Below, in pieces: positions 27,598 through 35,257 of a DNA stretch of 64,000 nt. The notes beneath the pieces were generated by a model. The model searched no databases. It worked only from the letters and a program-made list of their open reading frames with translations, and was not told where the DNA came from. Location of the stretch: NCBI RefSeq assembly GCF_016859125.1, contig NZ_CP069338.1, positions 9,551,501 through 9,615,500 of the forward strand. The letters run 5' to 3'. A program made the position numbers and the translations under genes. Within the stretch, counting starts at the first letter, position 1; each line of letters begins with the position of its first letter. This DNA is from Archangium violaceum. GTDB taxonomy: Bacteria; Myxococcota; Myxococcia; Myxococcales; Myxococcaceae.

Positions 27598-28698
27598 GTG
27601 AGCAAGAGCGTTCGCGGTTTCAAGTGGCTGGTGGGAGGAATCGTCGGTGTGTCCATGCTGGGCGCGTGTGGCGCTCCGGCCGAGGGCGAGACTGCCTCCG
27701 AGCAGGTCGACGCGCAGGCTACGGGCGAGGTGGCGGTGAGCCTGTCCGTGGCCAAGGCCTCCCTCAGCGCCCGCGAGGACGTGGCGGTGACGGTCACCCT
27801 CACCAACATCTCCTCGGAGCCGGTGCAACTGCTCAAGTTCTACATCCCGGATGGGCGCCTCAAGGAGGGCCTCTTCGAGGTGACGCGCAATGGCGAGCCC
27901 GTGGAGTACATCGGTCCGCACATCAAACGCGCGGCGCCGCGCCCCGAGGACTACATCACCCTGCAGCCCGGCGAGAGCCTGTCGGGCTCGGCGCCCGTCT
28001 CCGGCATGTATGATCTGTCCGAGACCGGCAGCTATACCGTCCGCTACGCGGCGCGCTCGCTGGAGCAGCACAGCGCGGTGCTCACCAAGGCGGCGCAGCT
28101 CGACTCGAACCTCGTGAACCTGTGGATCGAGGGCCGTGACAGCGGCCTGTCCGAGCTCCAGGCGCAGGGCACCGTGTCCGCCCAGGGCCTGTCGTACTCC
28201 GGCGCCTGCACCAGCTCCGAGCAGTCGTCGATCAGCTCGGCGCTGACGTACGCGAGGACCTACGCGAACAACGCGTCGACCTACCTCAACGGCATCTCCG
28301 CCAGCACCACGCGCTACAAGACATGGTTCGGCACCTTCTCGAGCACCAACCTGACCACGGCGCGCAACCACTTCACCAACATCAAGAACGCCCTGGCCAA
28401 CGCGGCGATCGTGGTCGACTGCAGCTGCAACGACAGCTACTACGCCTACGTGTACCCGACCCAGCCGTACAAGATCTACGTGTGCAACGCCTTCTGGAGC
28501 GCCCCCACGACGGGCACGGACTCCAAGGCGGGCACGCTGGTCCACGAGATGAGCCACTTCAACGTGGTGGCGGGCACGGATGACCACGCCTACGGGCAGA
28601 CCGCGGCCAAGAGCCTGGCGACCTCCAGCCCCACCCGGGCGCTGGACAACGCGGACAACCATGAATACTTCGCGGAGAACACGCCCTCCCTGCCGTGA
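27598..28698 (+). CDS. M35-like (aspzincin, deuterolysin/peptidyl-Lys) metalloendopeptidase lipoprotein
   Basis: 366 aa, GTG start at 27598 preceded by AAAGGAAG. The lipobox is LGAC (Cys24). Residues about 45-165 are a beta-sandwich prodomain (SLSVAKASLSAREDVAVTVT, FEVTRNGEPVEYIGPHIKR). The catalytic domain has HEMSH (His316-His320) and the downstream GTDDHAYG, the GTxDxxYG motif that supplies the third zinc ligand, Asp, in aspzincins. Members from fungi and bacteria cut at Lys or act on basic proteins. The next gene repeats the prodomain alone. Confidence 0.88.
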   Translation: MSKSVRGFKWLVGGIVGVSMLGACGAPAEGETASEQVDAQATGEVAVSLSVAKASLSAREDVAVTVTLTNISSEPVQLLKFYIPDGRLKEGLFEVTRNGEPVEYIGPHIKRAAPRPEDYITLQPGESLSGSAPVSGMYDLSETGSYTVRYAARSLEQHSAVLTKAAQLDSNLVNLWIEGRDSGLSELQAQGTVSAQGLSYSGACTSSEQSSISSALTYARTYANNASTYLNGISASTTRYKTWFGTFSSTNLTTARNHFTNIKNALANAAIVVDCSCNDSYYAYVYPTQPYKIYVCNAFWSAPTTGTDSKAGTLVHEMSHFNVVAGTDDHAYGQTAAKSLATSSPTRALDNADNHEYFAENTPSLP

Positions 28699-28725
28699 TC
28701 TCGGTTAGGGTAGGGATTTGATGGG

Positions 28726-28759
28726 AAACGGGAGCGGCGACGCTCCCGTTTTTCTTTTC
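28726..28759 (+). terminator. Rho-independent terminator after the M35-like gene
   Basis: AAACGGGAGCG (28726-28736) and CGCTCCCGTTT (28741-28751) form a perfect stem with a GCGA tetraloop, followed by TTCTTTTCT. This is the clearest intrinsic terminator in the window. It separates the protease gene from the free-standing prodomain gene, which needs its own promoter or read-through. Confidence 0.88.
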
Positions 28760-28809
28760 TGGCGCGTGAGCCCATCCCAGACGCGCCTGGAGCGGAGAGC
28801 ATCCGTCCT

Positions 28810-29391
28810 ATGATTCGTGGACACGTTGGTTGGGTCGCGCTGTGCTGTCTGGCATTCGGTGGTAGCGCATGTACGCGCAAGGACATCCCGGCGCAGCCGG
28901 AGCCGGCGCAGCAACAGGAGGCCCCACCTCAGAAGGAGAACCCGGCCATGGCATCGCCCCTGGAGTGCTCGTTGAGCGTGCCTCCGAGTGTGCGTGCGGG
29001 TGAGCCCGTGGAGGTTCGTTTCCAGCTCACCAACCGCACGGCGCGGCCCCTGTTCGTGCTCAAATGGCGTACGCCGCTCGAGGGCCTGCGCGGCAATGAC
29101 TTCCAGGTGACCCGCGACGGCACCGACATTCCCTACCAGGGGCCGATGGTGAAGCGGGGCAACCCGTCGGCGGAGAGCTACGTGGCGATCGCGCCCGGTG
29201 CGTCGGTGGAGGCCCGGGTGGAGCTGACCCTGGCCTACGAGATGAACCAGCCGGGGCACTATCGCATCGAGTTCCGCAACCAGCTCATGGATGTCGCCGA
29301 CCAGCAGTCGGACGTGCCCCGGAGCCTGGATCAGCTCCAGTCCATGCCGGTGCAGTGCCCGGTGATCGAGACGACGATCACCGCGCCCTAG
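28810..29391 (+). CDS. Free-standing prodomain-like lipoprotein (possible protease inhibitor or chaperone)
   Basis: 193 aa, lipobox-type signal (GGSAC) and a P/Q/E linker. Residues about 52-165 match the prodomain of the preceding M35-like protease: FQVTRDGTDIPYQGPMVKR against FEVTRNGEPVEYIGPHIKR, SYVAIAPGASVEARVELTLA against DYITLQPGESLSGSAPVSGM, and both run into GHYRIEFR or GSYTVRYA. There is no catalytic domain. Since prodomains hold zymogens inactive or assist folding, this lipoprotein may inhibit or assist the protease in trans; that is inference. Its 3' end overlaps the next gene, which is convergent, by 14 bp. Confidence 0.75.
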   Translation: MIRGHVGWVALCCLAFGGSACTRKDIPAQPEPAQQQEAPPQKENPAMASPLECSLSVPPSVRAGEPVEVRFQLTNRTARPLFVLKWRTPLEGLRGNDFQVTRDGTDIPYQGPMVKRGNPSAESYVAIAPGASVEARVELTLAYEMNQPGHYRIEFRNQLMDVADQQSDVPRSLDQLQSMPVQCPVIETTITAP

Positions 29392-29914
29392 CTTCGAGCA
29401 CCTGGCGGATGGTCTCGGAGGCCTGGGGGAACGGCCCTCGCGCGAGCTCCAGGCCCGAGGGGCTCATCGCCTGGATGAGCACCTGTTGGAAGCCCTTCAC
29501 CAGCCCCAGCGCGCTGTGCGGCTCGCCGCTGGAGTCGGCCACCATGTAGAACGACGCCTCCAGGTCGTCCGGCGGCTGCTGGCCCTGCTCCAGGAACAGC
29601 TGCCGGACCTTGTCGAGCGAATCCCTGTGGATCTTGCGGATCTCCCGGCTCGCGGCCCCCATGAAGAAGCCAGGGATGCCTCGCAGGTCCACATGCACCA
29701 CCACGATGGGGTTCTCGTGGCGCAGCTCGTAGGCGAACCGCATGGCGTGCTCGCGGAGGACCTGGCGCGTGTCCCGGTTGGCGTACAGCACCACCGCCGG
29801 CCGCCCTTGTCCGAGCGGAACCTCCCGCCCGAAGACGTCCTCGAGACCCGAGGCGTGTGCCGGGAAGGCGCCGAACAGTCCCATCAAGCAGGCGAGTACC
29901 ACCAGGATGCGCAT
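29378..29914 (-). CDS. Secreted thioredoxin-fold-like (YtfJ-like) protein
   Basis: 178 aa from ATG 29914, preceded by GGAGGAG. The signal peptide is MRILVVLACLMGLFGAFPAHA. The body begins LEDVFGREVPLGQGRPAVVL and continues YANRDTRQVLREHAMRF with no CxxC, as in YtfJ-type periplasmic thioredoxin-like proteins that lack redox cysteines. The role is unknown. Confidence 0.6.
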   Translation of the reverse strand: MRILVVLACLMGLFGAFPAHASGLEDVFGREVPLGQGRPAVVLYANRDTRQVLREHAMRFAYELRHENPIVVVHVDLRGIPGFFMGAASREIRKIHRDSLDKVRQLFLEQGQQPPDDLEASFYMVADSSGEPHSALGLVKGFQQVLIQAMSPSGLELARGPFPQASETIRQVLEARAR

Positions 29915-30121
29915 GGGCAGGGATCTCCTCCAAGGGGGGGGTAGGAACTGACCGCAGTGTACGGACATTCCTGACGGCTCGGGGAACGGCCGTATTCTCT
30001 TTCTTCCCCGCCAGACGCGGCTACCCCGCGAGGGGCCGGGGCCCTGGCGCTGGCTCCCGCGGCTGTCTCTGGCGGAGTCCCTCCATTTCCTCTAAAGCGA
30101 CCACATTGGAGGTGTGACGCA

Positions 30122-30991
30122 ATGAGTCGAGTTCTGGAGGATCTGCTGGAGCTTCTGAAGTTGGAGGCCATCGAGGAGAACCTGTTCCGTGGCCGGAGCC
30201 AGGACCTCGGGTACCGGCAGCTCTTCGGTGGACAGGTGCTCGGTCAGTCGCTCTCGGCGGCCAGCCAGACGGTGGCGCCCGAGCGCCATGTCCACTCGCT
30301 GCACGGTTACTTCCTGCGCCCCGGCGACGCCAGCCTGCCCGTGGTCTACACCGTCACACGTGTGCGTGATGGTGGCAGCTTCACCACCCGCAGCGTGACG
30401 GCCATCCAGAAGGGCCAGCCCATCTTCACCATGATGGCCTCCTTCCAGGGCGACGAGCCCGGTTTCGAGCACCAGGCGAAGATGCCGGCGGTGCCCGGGC
30501 CGGAGGAGTTCCCGGTGGACCGCGAGCTGCTGCGCCGCAAGGCCCACCTCATCCCCGAGCGGGTGCGGGACAAGCTCCTGTGCGACAAGCCGATCGAGAT
30601 CCGCCCGGTGACGCAGGTGGACCCGTTCGATCCCAAGGTGTGCGAGCCCATCAGGTACGTGTGGTTCCGCGCCGACGGGCCGCTCCCGGAGGATCCGCAG
30701 GTGCACAAGTACGTGCTGGCCTACGCCTCCGACTTCAACCTCATCACCACCGCGCTCCAGCCGCATGGCGCCAGCTTCATGCAGCGCAACATGCAGATGG
30801 CGAGCCTCGACCACGCCCTGTGGTTCCACGCCAACGTGCGCGTGAACGATTGGCTCCTGTACGCCATGGACAGCCCCTGGGCGGGCAATGCCCGAGGGCT
30901 GTCGCGCGGGCACATCTTCACCCGGGAGGGGCGCCTGGTGGCGTCCGTGGCCCAGGAGGGCCTCGTTCGCGTGCGTCAGGACGTGCGCTGA
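30122..30991 (+). CDS. tesB: Acyl-CoA thioesterase II
   Basis: 289 aa, ATG 30122 with GGAGGTG just upstream. A double hot-dog fold: N-terminal LFRGRSQDLGYRQLFGGQVL, GYFLRPGDASLPVVYTV and SFTTRSVTAIQKGQPIFTM; C-terminal MASLDHALWFHANVRVNDWL, with the Asp of the catalytic triad in SLDHALW and the Gln/Thr elements nearby. It hydrolyses medium- to long-chain acyl-CoA in the cytoplasm. Length and motifs fit the E. coli TesB family well. Confidence 0.93.
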   Translation: MSRVLEDLLELLKLEAIEENLFRGRSQDLGYRQLFGGQVLGQSLSAASQTVAPERHVHSLHGYFLRPGDASLPVVYTVTRVRDGGSFTTRSVTAIQKGQPIFTMMASFQGDEPGFEHQAKMPAVPGPEEFPVDRELLRRKAHLIPERVRDKLLCDKPIEIRPVTQVDPFDPKVCEPIRYVWFRADGPLPEDPQVHKYVLAYASDFNLITTALQPHGASFMQRNMQMASLDHALWFHANVRVNDWLLYAMDSPWAGNARGLSRGHIFTREGRLVASVAQEGLVRVRQDVR

Positions 30992-31029
30992 ACGCGCGGG
31001 CCGCGGTCCGGCTGTGTCGTTGAATGGGT

Positions 31030-31058
31030 CTACCCTCGCCCCGTGTGGGGTGGGGTAG
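31030..31058 (+). terminator. Hairpin after tesB
   Basis: CTACCCTCGCCCC (31030-31042) can pair with GGGGTGGGGTAG (31047-31058), with one bulge, before GGGCGTTGTCTTT. A moderate terminator candidate 39 nt after the tesB stop. Confidence 0.45.
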
Positions 31059-31059
31059 G

Positions 31060-31794
31060 GCGTTGTCTTTACGGTGTTGGCTCGAGCGCGGCCCCGCGTG
31101 AGGCGTCGCGCTCGCCACCCCGAGCCCGGTCGGGCAGGTCGTGGTCAGGCCACGCGCGAACGCCGCGCGGATGGCCGGCCGTGCACGCCAGGCTCCATCC
31201 AGTAGCCCGAGGGTGATGAGGCGCGGGGATGCGTGTGCCAGAGGGCCGCTCGCGGGCGACTCATGGCCGCGCCATTCCCGAATCTGGCGGATGCCTCCTT
31301 CACCCCGCATTACACTTACATTGAAACACGCCGGCCGATACATCCCACTTCAATCTGGCGTTTCTTGGAGCCCCCCTCAGTCATCATGCCTACATGTCGT
31401 GACATCTGCGGGCTCTGTATTCCAGCTATTGAGCCCACATTTCGGCATATTTCCGCGTTTCAATGAGGCTGTAAAGTCAAACATCAAAGTCCATGCCTAC
31501 ATATCGCGACAAGTCATACAAATAAAGCAGATGTAGCACTGCACGTCAATTACATACATAAATACAAGCGGGTTTGTTTGTGTTTTATTTGTTTTTTCTT
31601 GGGGCTCTGTTTGTGATTGATTAATGACGTGCGCGTTGCTCTGTGTTTGTTTTTTTGTTTGCTGGTGCAATTGATTGCGGGATTTTGTTTTGTCTTTTGT
31701 TTGTTTTGTGTCGATTTTGTTTGTCATTGTTTGTGGGGCGGTGGAGAACCCAGCCGCCGCCACCCCGACTCGCTTGCCAGTTGCTCCCTCCGTG
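31060..31794. other. AT-rich intergenic island
   Basis: 735 bp with no gene I can support. The left 230 bp are ordinary GC-rich DNA. From about 31290 to 31745 the base composition changes completely: first mixed sequence with two 20-bp imperfect repeats, then about 180 bp dominated by runs such as GTTTGTTTG and TTTTGTTTTG on the plus strand (CAAA-type on the minus strand). It borders the 3' end of the ABC operon on the minus strand. A minus-strand frame 31497-31763 is open, but only because the A/C-rich strand has few stop codons. Confidence 0.75.
31385..31511 (+). repeat. Two imperfect 20-bp direct repeats, 107 bp apart
   Basis: CATGCCTACATGTCGTGACA (31385-31404) and CATGCCTACATATCGCGACA (31492-31511) agree at 18 of 20 bases. 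Each contains a small dyad of the form TRTCRYGACA. They may be regulator sites or remnants of a repeated element. Confidence 0.55.
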
Positions 31795-32832
31795 CTACGG
31801 GGAGGTCTTGCTGGCCGACGCCGTGAGCTCTGGGAGCAGGAACTCGTCCACGGACGGCGCCTTCTCGATGAGGCCCAGCTCCACGAGCTGACGCCCCAGT
31901 GTCTCCCACCGCTCGCGGCTCATGGTCCCCAGCCCCCGGGCGCGCGTCTCCTCCGTCTCGATGAGCGGCTTCTGCGCCTGCGCCGCCGCCGCGAACGTCT
32001 CCGCGTCCATCGTGGTGTTCAGCTTCGCCATGACCGCGTTGGCGGGATCCGGGTTCTCCAGGTAGTTGCTCCAGCCCTCGCGTACCGCCGCCACGAACGC
32101 CTTCACCCGCTCCGGCTGCTCCTTCCACAACTCCCGGCGGGTGATGACCACGGCCTGGTAGGGATTGAAGCCCTCCTCGGCCACCAGGAACACGGTCGGG
32201 TCCGCACCCTGCTTGCGCGCCGCGATGGGCTCCGAGGTGATGAAGCACTGCTGCGCGAAGTCCTTGTCCGCCACGAAGCGAGCCACGCCACCGTCGTAGG
32301 GCACCACCTTCACCTTGTCGAAGCCGTACTTCTTCTTCAGGTACGCGGCATACGGCAGGCCGGGCTCCAGGGCGATGGTCCCCGAGGCGAGCACGTCCTT
32401 GATGCCCTTCGCCCCCCGTGAGGCGTGCACCATGATGCCGTGGGGTGACGTCTGGTACACGGCGAACAGGGGAATCACGTCCACGCCGCGCACCCGGGCG
32501 GTGAGGACATCATCCGCGGCCACGATGCCGAACTCCACCTGTCCGGAGGCCACCATCTGCATCACCGGCACGCCCGCTCCACCGCCGAGGATGTTCACCT
32601 CCAGCCCGTGCCGCTTGAAGGCTCCCGTCTCCCGCGCGGCATAGAAGCCGCCGAACTCGGGCTCGGGCACCCAGTTGAGGGCCAGCTTCACCTGGGCCGT
32701 CCGCGCCTCCTGCGCGCTACTGCCCGCATCCGTGCCCTCGGCCTGTTTCGTGCCTTCCTTCGAGCGAGAGCACGCCCCCACGGCGACGAGCAGCGCCACA
32801 CAGCCCAGCAATCCGACGAGACGTCTTCTCAC
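31795..32832 (-). CDS. ABC transporter substrate-binding lipoprotein, NMT1/ThiY-like
   Basis: 345 aa. GTG 32832 was chosen over ATG 32865 because AGGAGGG lies 8 nt upstream and the signal peptide becomes MRRRLVGLLGCVALLVAVGAC. The start of the ligand domain, KLALNWVPEPEFGGFYAARE, matches the LxWxPNxxHxGxY pattern of hydroxymethylpyrimidine-binding ThiY proteins, and VEFGIVAADDVLTARVRGVD follows as in the NMT1/THI5 group. The ligand could be a thiamine pyrimidine precursor or a sulfonate. Last gene of a three-gene importer operon. No TPP riboswitch was recognised upstream of the operon. Confidence 0.85.
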   Translation of the reverse strand: MRRRLVGLLGCVALLVAVGACSRSKEGTKQAEGTDAGSSAQEARTAQVKLALNWVPEPEFGGFYAARETGAFKRHGLEVNILGGGAGVPVMQMVASGQVEFGIVAADDVLTARVRGVDVIPLFAVYQTSPHGIMVHASRGAKGIKDVLASGTIALEPGLPYAAYLKKKYGFDKVKVVPYDGGVARFVADKDFAQQCFITSEPIAARKQGADPTVFLVAEEGFNPYQAVVITRRELWKEQPERVKAFVAAVREGWSNYLENPDPANAVMAKLNTTMDAETFAAAAQAQKPLIETEETRARGLGTMSRERWETLGRQLVELGLIEKAPSVDEFLLPELTASASKTSP

Positions 32833-32861
32833 TTGTGGTTCCCTCCTGAAGAAGTAGTGCT

Positions 32862-33644
32862 TCATGAGCCCGAAGCCGACGGGTGCCAGCGCCTCAGCAG
32901 CCGGGAGCCCGTCAGGCTCACCGCTCCGAACAGTGCCAGCCCCACCACCGAGGCCGCCAGCACCGCGGCGAAGAGGAGATCCGTTCGCAGCTGCCGGTAG
33001 GCGGACAGCACCAGGATGCCCAGGCCGGCGGCGTCCTCGGAGAAGCCGGCGACGAACTCGCCGCCGATGGCGCCGATGACGGCCAGCCCCGAGGCGACCC
33101 TCAGGCCGGTGAACAGGTGCGGCAGCGCGGCGGGCAGCTCCAGCTTCCACAGCGTGGCGAGCCGGCGCGCCCCGTAGAGGCGGAACAGATCCCGCAGCGC
33201 CGGCTCCACCGATCGCATCCCAGAGAGCGTGTTGGCGATCACGGGAAAGAGCGAGACGATGAAGGACGAGGCGGCCACCGCGCGTCCCCCCGGGCCGAAC
33301 CACAGCACCAGCAGTGGGGCAATGGCGATGACGGGCACCGTCTGTAGGAAGAGGGTGTAGGGATAGAACGCCCGCTCCAGCAACCTCGACGAGGAGAGGA
33401 TGATGGCGGCGAGCACGCCCACCGTCGCGCTCAGCCCAAAACCCAGCAACGCGGAGCGTCCCGTGGTGAGCGCCGCGCTCAGCAGGGCCGTCGCCTCGTG
33501 GGCCCCGACAATAGCGACGGCAGAGGGAGGCGGCAGCAGCCAGACGGGGACGGCGAAGGCGCGTGTCACGCCCTCCCAGAGCCCCAGGAGCACGGCGAGC
33601 GCGGCCACGGGTGCCAGGGCCGCGCTCGGGAATGAGGTCTTCAT
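32862..33644 (-). CDS. ABC transporter permease of the nitrate/sulfonate/pyrimidine type
   Basis: 260 aa with about six membrane segments and a binding-protein-dependent permease signature near LYGARRLATLWKLELPAALP (EAA-type loop contacting the ATPase). ATG 33644 overlaps the end of the ATPase gene (ATGA), and its own stop at 32862 lies just upstream of the binding-protein gene. The tight spacing points to one inner-membrane complex. Confidence 0.88.
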   Translation of the reverse strand: MKTSFPSAALAPVAALAVLLGLWEGVTRAFAVPVWLLPPPSAVAIVGAHEATALLSAALTTGRSALLGFGLSATVGVLAAIILSSSRLLERAFYPYTLFLQTVPVIAIAPLLVLWFGPGGRAVAASSFIVSLFPVIANTLSGMRSVEPALRDLFRLYGARRLATLWKLELPAALPHLFTGLRVASGLAVIGAIGGEFVAGFSEDAAGLGILVLSAYRQLRTDLLFAAVLAASVVGLALFGAVSLTGSRLLRRWHPSASGS

Positions 33645-34459
33645 GTGGCGTCTCCTCGCTCCAGAGCCTGGAGGAGCAGGCCCATCTCGCGGGCGAAGTC
33701 GGGCTCGGCGCGCAGGACGGGGGTGCGCTCCCGGGGCAGGGCGAGCGTGTGGTCCAGCATCACGCGCGCGGGACGCCGGGACAGCACCACGGCCCGCTCG
33801 GCCAGGTAGGCGGCCTCGGAGAGCGAGTGGGTGACGAAGAGGACGGTCATCCCCAGCTCCTTCCACAGCGCCAGGAGTTGATCGTCCAGCCGGTTGCGCG
33901 TCAGTTCATCGAGGGCGGCGAAGGGCTCGTCCAGGAGCAGCAGCCGGGGACGGGTGACGAGCGCCCGAGCCAGGGAGACACGCATGCGCATGCCTCCGGA
34001 GAGCTCGGCCGGGTAGCGCGAGGTGGCATCGCCGAGCCCGACCTCCTTCAGCAGGGCGTGCGCCGCGGTATGGCGCTCGGAGGCGGGGACGCCGGCCAGC
34101 TCCAGCGGCAGGGCCACGTTGTCCAGCACCGAGCGCCAGGGCAGCAGGTGCGCGTCCTGGAAGACGTAGGCGATGGGCGTGCGCGCGCCTCGGGTTCGTT
34201 CGAGGGGCGGGGAGAAGGTGAGGGTACCGGCGTCGGGTTTGTCCAGCCCGGCCACCAGGCGCAGCAGGGTGGACTTGCCGCATCCCGAGGGACCCACCAG
34301 GGCCACGAACGAGCCCGCGGCGATGTCCAGGTCCATCCCGTCGAGCACGGGGACGCCGCCTGGAAAGATCCGCCGGAGGCCGGAGATCTGCACGCGGACG
34401 CCGCCCCTGCCGTCATCGGGCGGGAGCGAATCGGAGGGGACCGGGCTGGGGGAAGCCAT
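33641..34459 (-). CDS. ABC transporter ATP-binding protein (importer)
   Basis: 272 aa. Walker A GPSGCGKST, Q loop YVFQDAHLLPW, signature LSGGMRMRVSLARAL, Walker B LLLLDEPFAALD, switch His in FVTHSLSEA. The sequence is typical of the TauB/SsuB/ThiZ group. First gene of the operon. An inverted repeat CGGTT-TCT-AACCG sits 10 bp upstream of the ATG. Confidence 0.92.
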   Translation of the reverse strand: MASPSPVPSDSLPPDDGRGGVRVQISGLRRIFPGGVPVLDGMDLDIAAGSFVALVGPSGCGKSTLLRLVAGLDKPDAGTLTFSPPLERTRGARTPIAYVFQDAHLLPWRSVLDNVALPLELAGVPASERHTAAHALLKEVGLGDATSRYPAELSGGMRMRVSLARALVTRPRLLLLDEPFAALDELTRNRLDDQLLALWKELGMTVLFVTHSLSEAAYLAERAVVLSRRPARVMLDHTLALPRERTPVLRAEPDFAREMGLLLQALERGDAT

Positions 34460-34468
34460 GTGGTAGAA

Positions 34469-34481
34469 CGGTTTCTAACCG
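34469..34481. promoter_or_regulatory. Short inverted repeat upstream of ABC importer operon
   Basis: CGGTT-TCT-AACCG, perfect 5-bp arms, 10 bp before the first ATG of the operon. It could be an operator overlapping the leader; too short to be sure. Confidence 0.3.
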
Positions 34482-34571
34482 CATGGCGCTCCCCTGGCCA
34501 ATGCCCTAGTGACCGCATGGAGGGCCAGCGGCATCGCTTCCTTCGGCGGACCCCCTATCGGGAGTGACGGG

Positions 34572-35210
34572 CTACTGCCCGGTGGGTGCCCCCTGGTGCG
34601 GTGCGGGCAGCTCCACGCCCTGGGTGGCGGCCCAGTCCTCCGCGGTGCGGCCCTGGGCGTCCCGCACCTCGCGGCGGGCGCCGTTCCGCTCGAGCGCGTG
34701 AGACACGTCGATGCGTCCGGTGAGCGCGCTGAACATCAGCGCCGTCTGGCCCAGCAGGTTCTGCTGATCCACGCGGCAGCCGCTCTCGATGAGCAGATCC
34801 ACCACCGCCTGGTGCCCCCGGAAGGCGGCGCCCATGAGCGCGGTGTTGCCCCGGGTGTCCGGCGCGCAGGGGTTCGCCCCGCCCGAGATGAGCGCTCTCA
34901 CCGTCTCCAGGTGCCCGTGGTAGGCGGCGAGGATGAGGGGCGTGTAGCCGCGCGCGTCCCGGGGAGAGGCGGGCGTGCCGGCCGCGAGCAGTCCGCGCAC
35001 CACCTCGGTGTCTCCCTCGCGAGCCGCCGCGAGGAGGATGTTCTCCGCCTCGGTGACGGCAAGCTCCCGGCGGACTCCCGCCGGAGCCGCCTCCGCGTGG
35101 GTCGGCCGGAAGAGCGCCATCCCCGAGGAGAGGGCGAGGACCGTGAGGACGAGGAGGGTCGCGGCGCCCACCGCGCGCCGGACTCGGGTGTTGGTTTTGA
35201 AGGTACTCAT
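34572..35210 (-). CDS. Exported ankyrin-repeat protein downstream of catalase (AnkB-like)
   Basis: 212 aa with an N-terminal membrane anchor or signal (VGAATLLVLTVLALSSGMA) and about four ankyrin repeats: DARGYTPLILAAYHGHLETV, DTRGNTALMGAAFRGHQAVV, NLLGQTALMFSALTGRIDVS. In Pseudomonas aeruginosa an inner-membrane ankyrin protein, AnkB, is encoded next to the periplasmic catalase KatB and is needed for full KatB activity. The arrangement here, 47 bp after a secreted catalase on the same strand, is the same, so a similar supporting role is likely. Confidence 0.82.
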   Translation of the reverse strand: MSTFKTNTRVRRAVGAATLLVLTVLALSSGMALFRPTHAEAAPAGVRRELAVTEAENILLAAAREGDTEVVRGLLAAGTPASPRDARGYTPLILAAYHGHLETVRALISGGANPCAPDTRGNTALMGAAFRGHQAVVDLLIESGCRVDQQNLLGQTALMFSALTGRIDVSHALERNGARREVRDAQGRTAEDWAATQGVELPAPHQGAPTGQ

Positions 35211-35257
35211 GAGGGTGTCTCCGGAAGAGAAGAGGGTGCGCGGCTCCCCGCGTCGGC

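Noticed and set aside
31497-31763. An 88-codon open frame on the minus strand rich in Lys, Gln, Thr and Asn with a hydrophobic tail
   Set aside because: It lies in the A/C-rich strand of the low-complexity island where stop codons are rare by composition; no ribosome site, no local codon bias.
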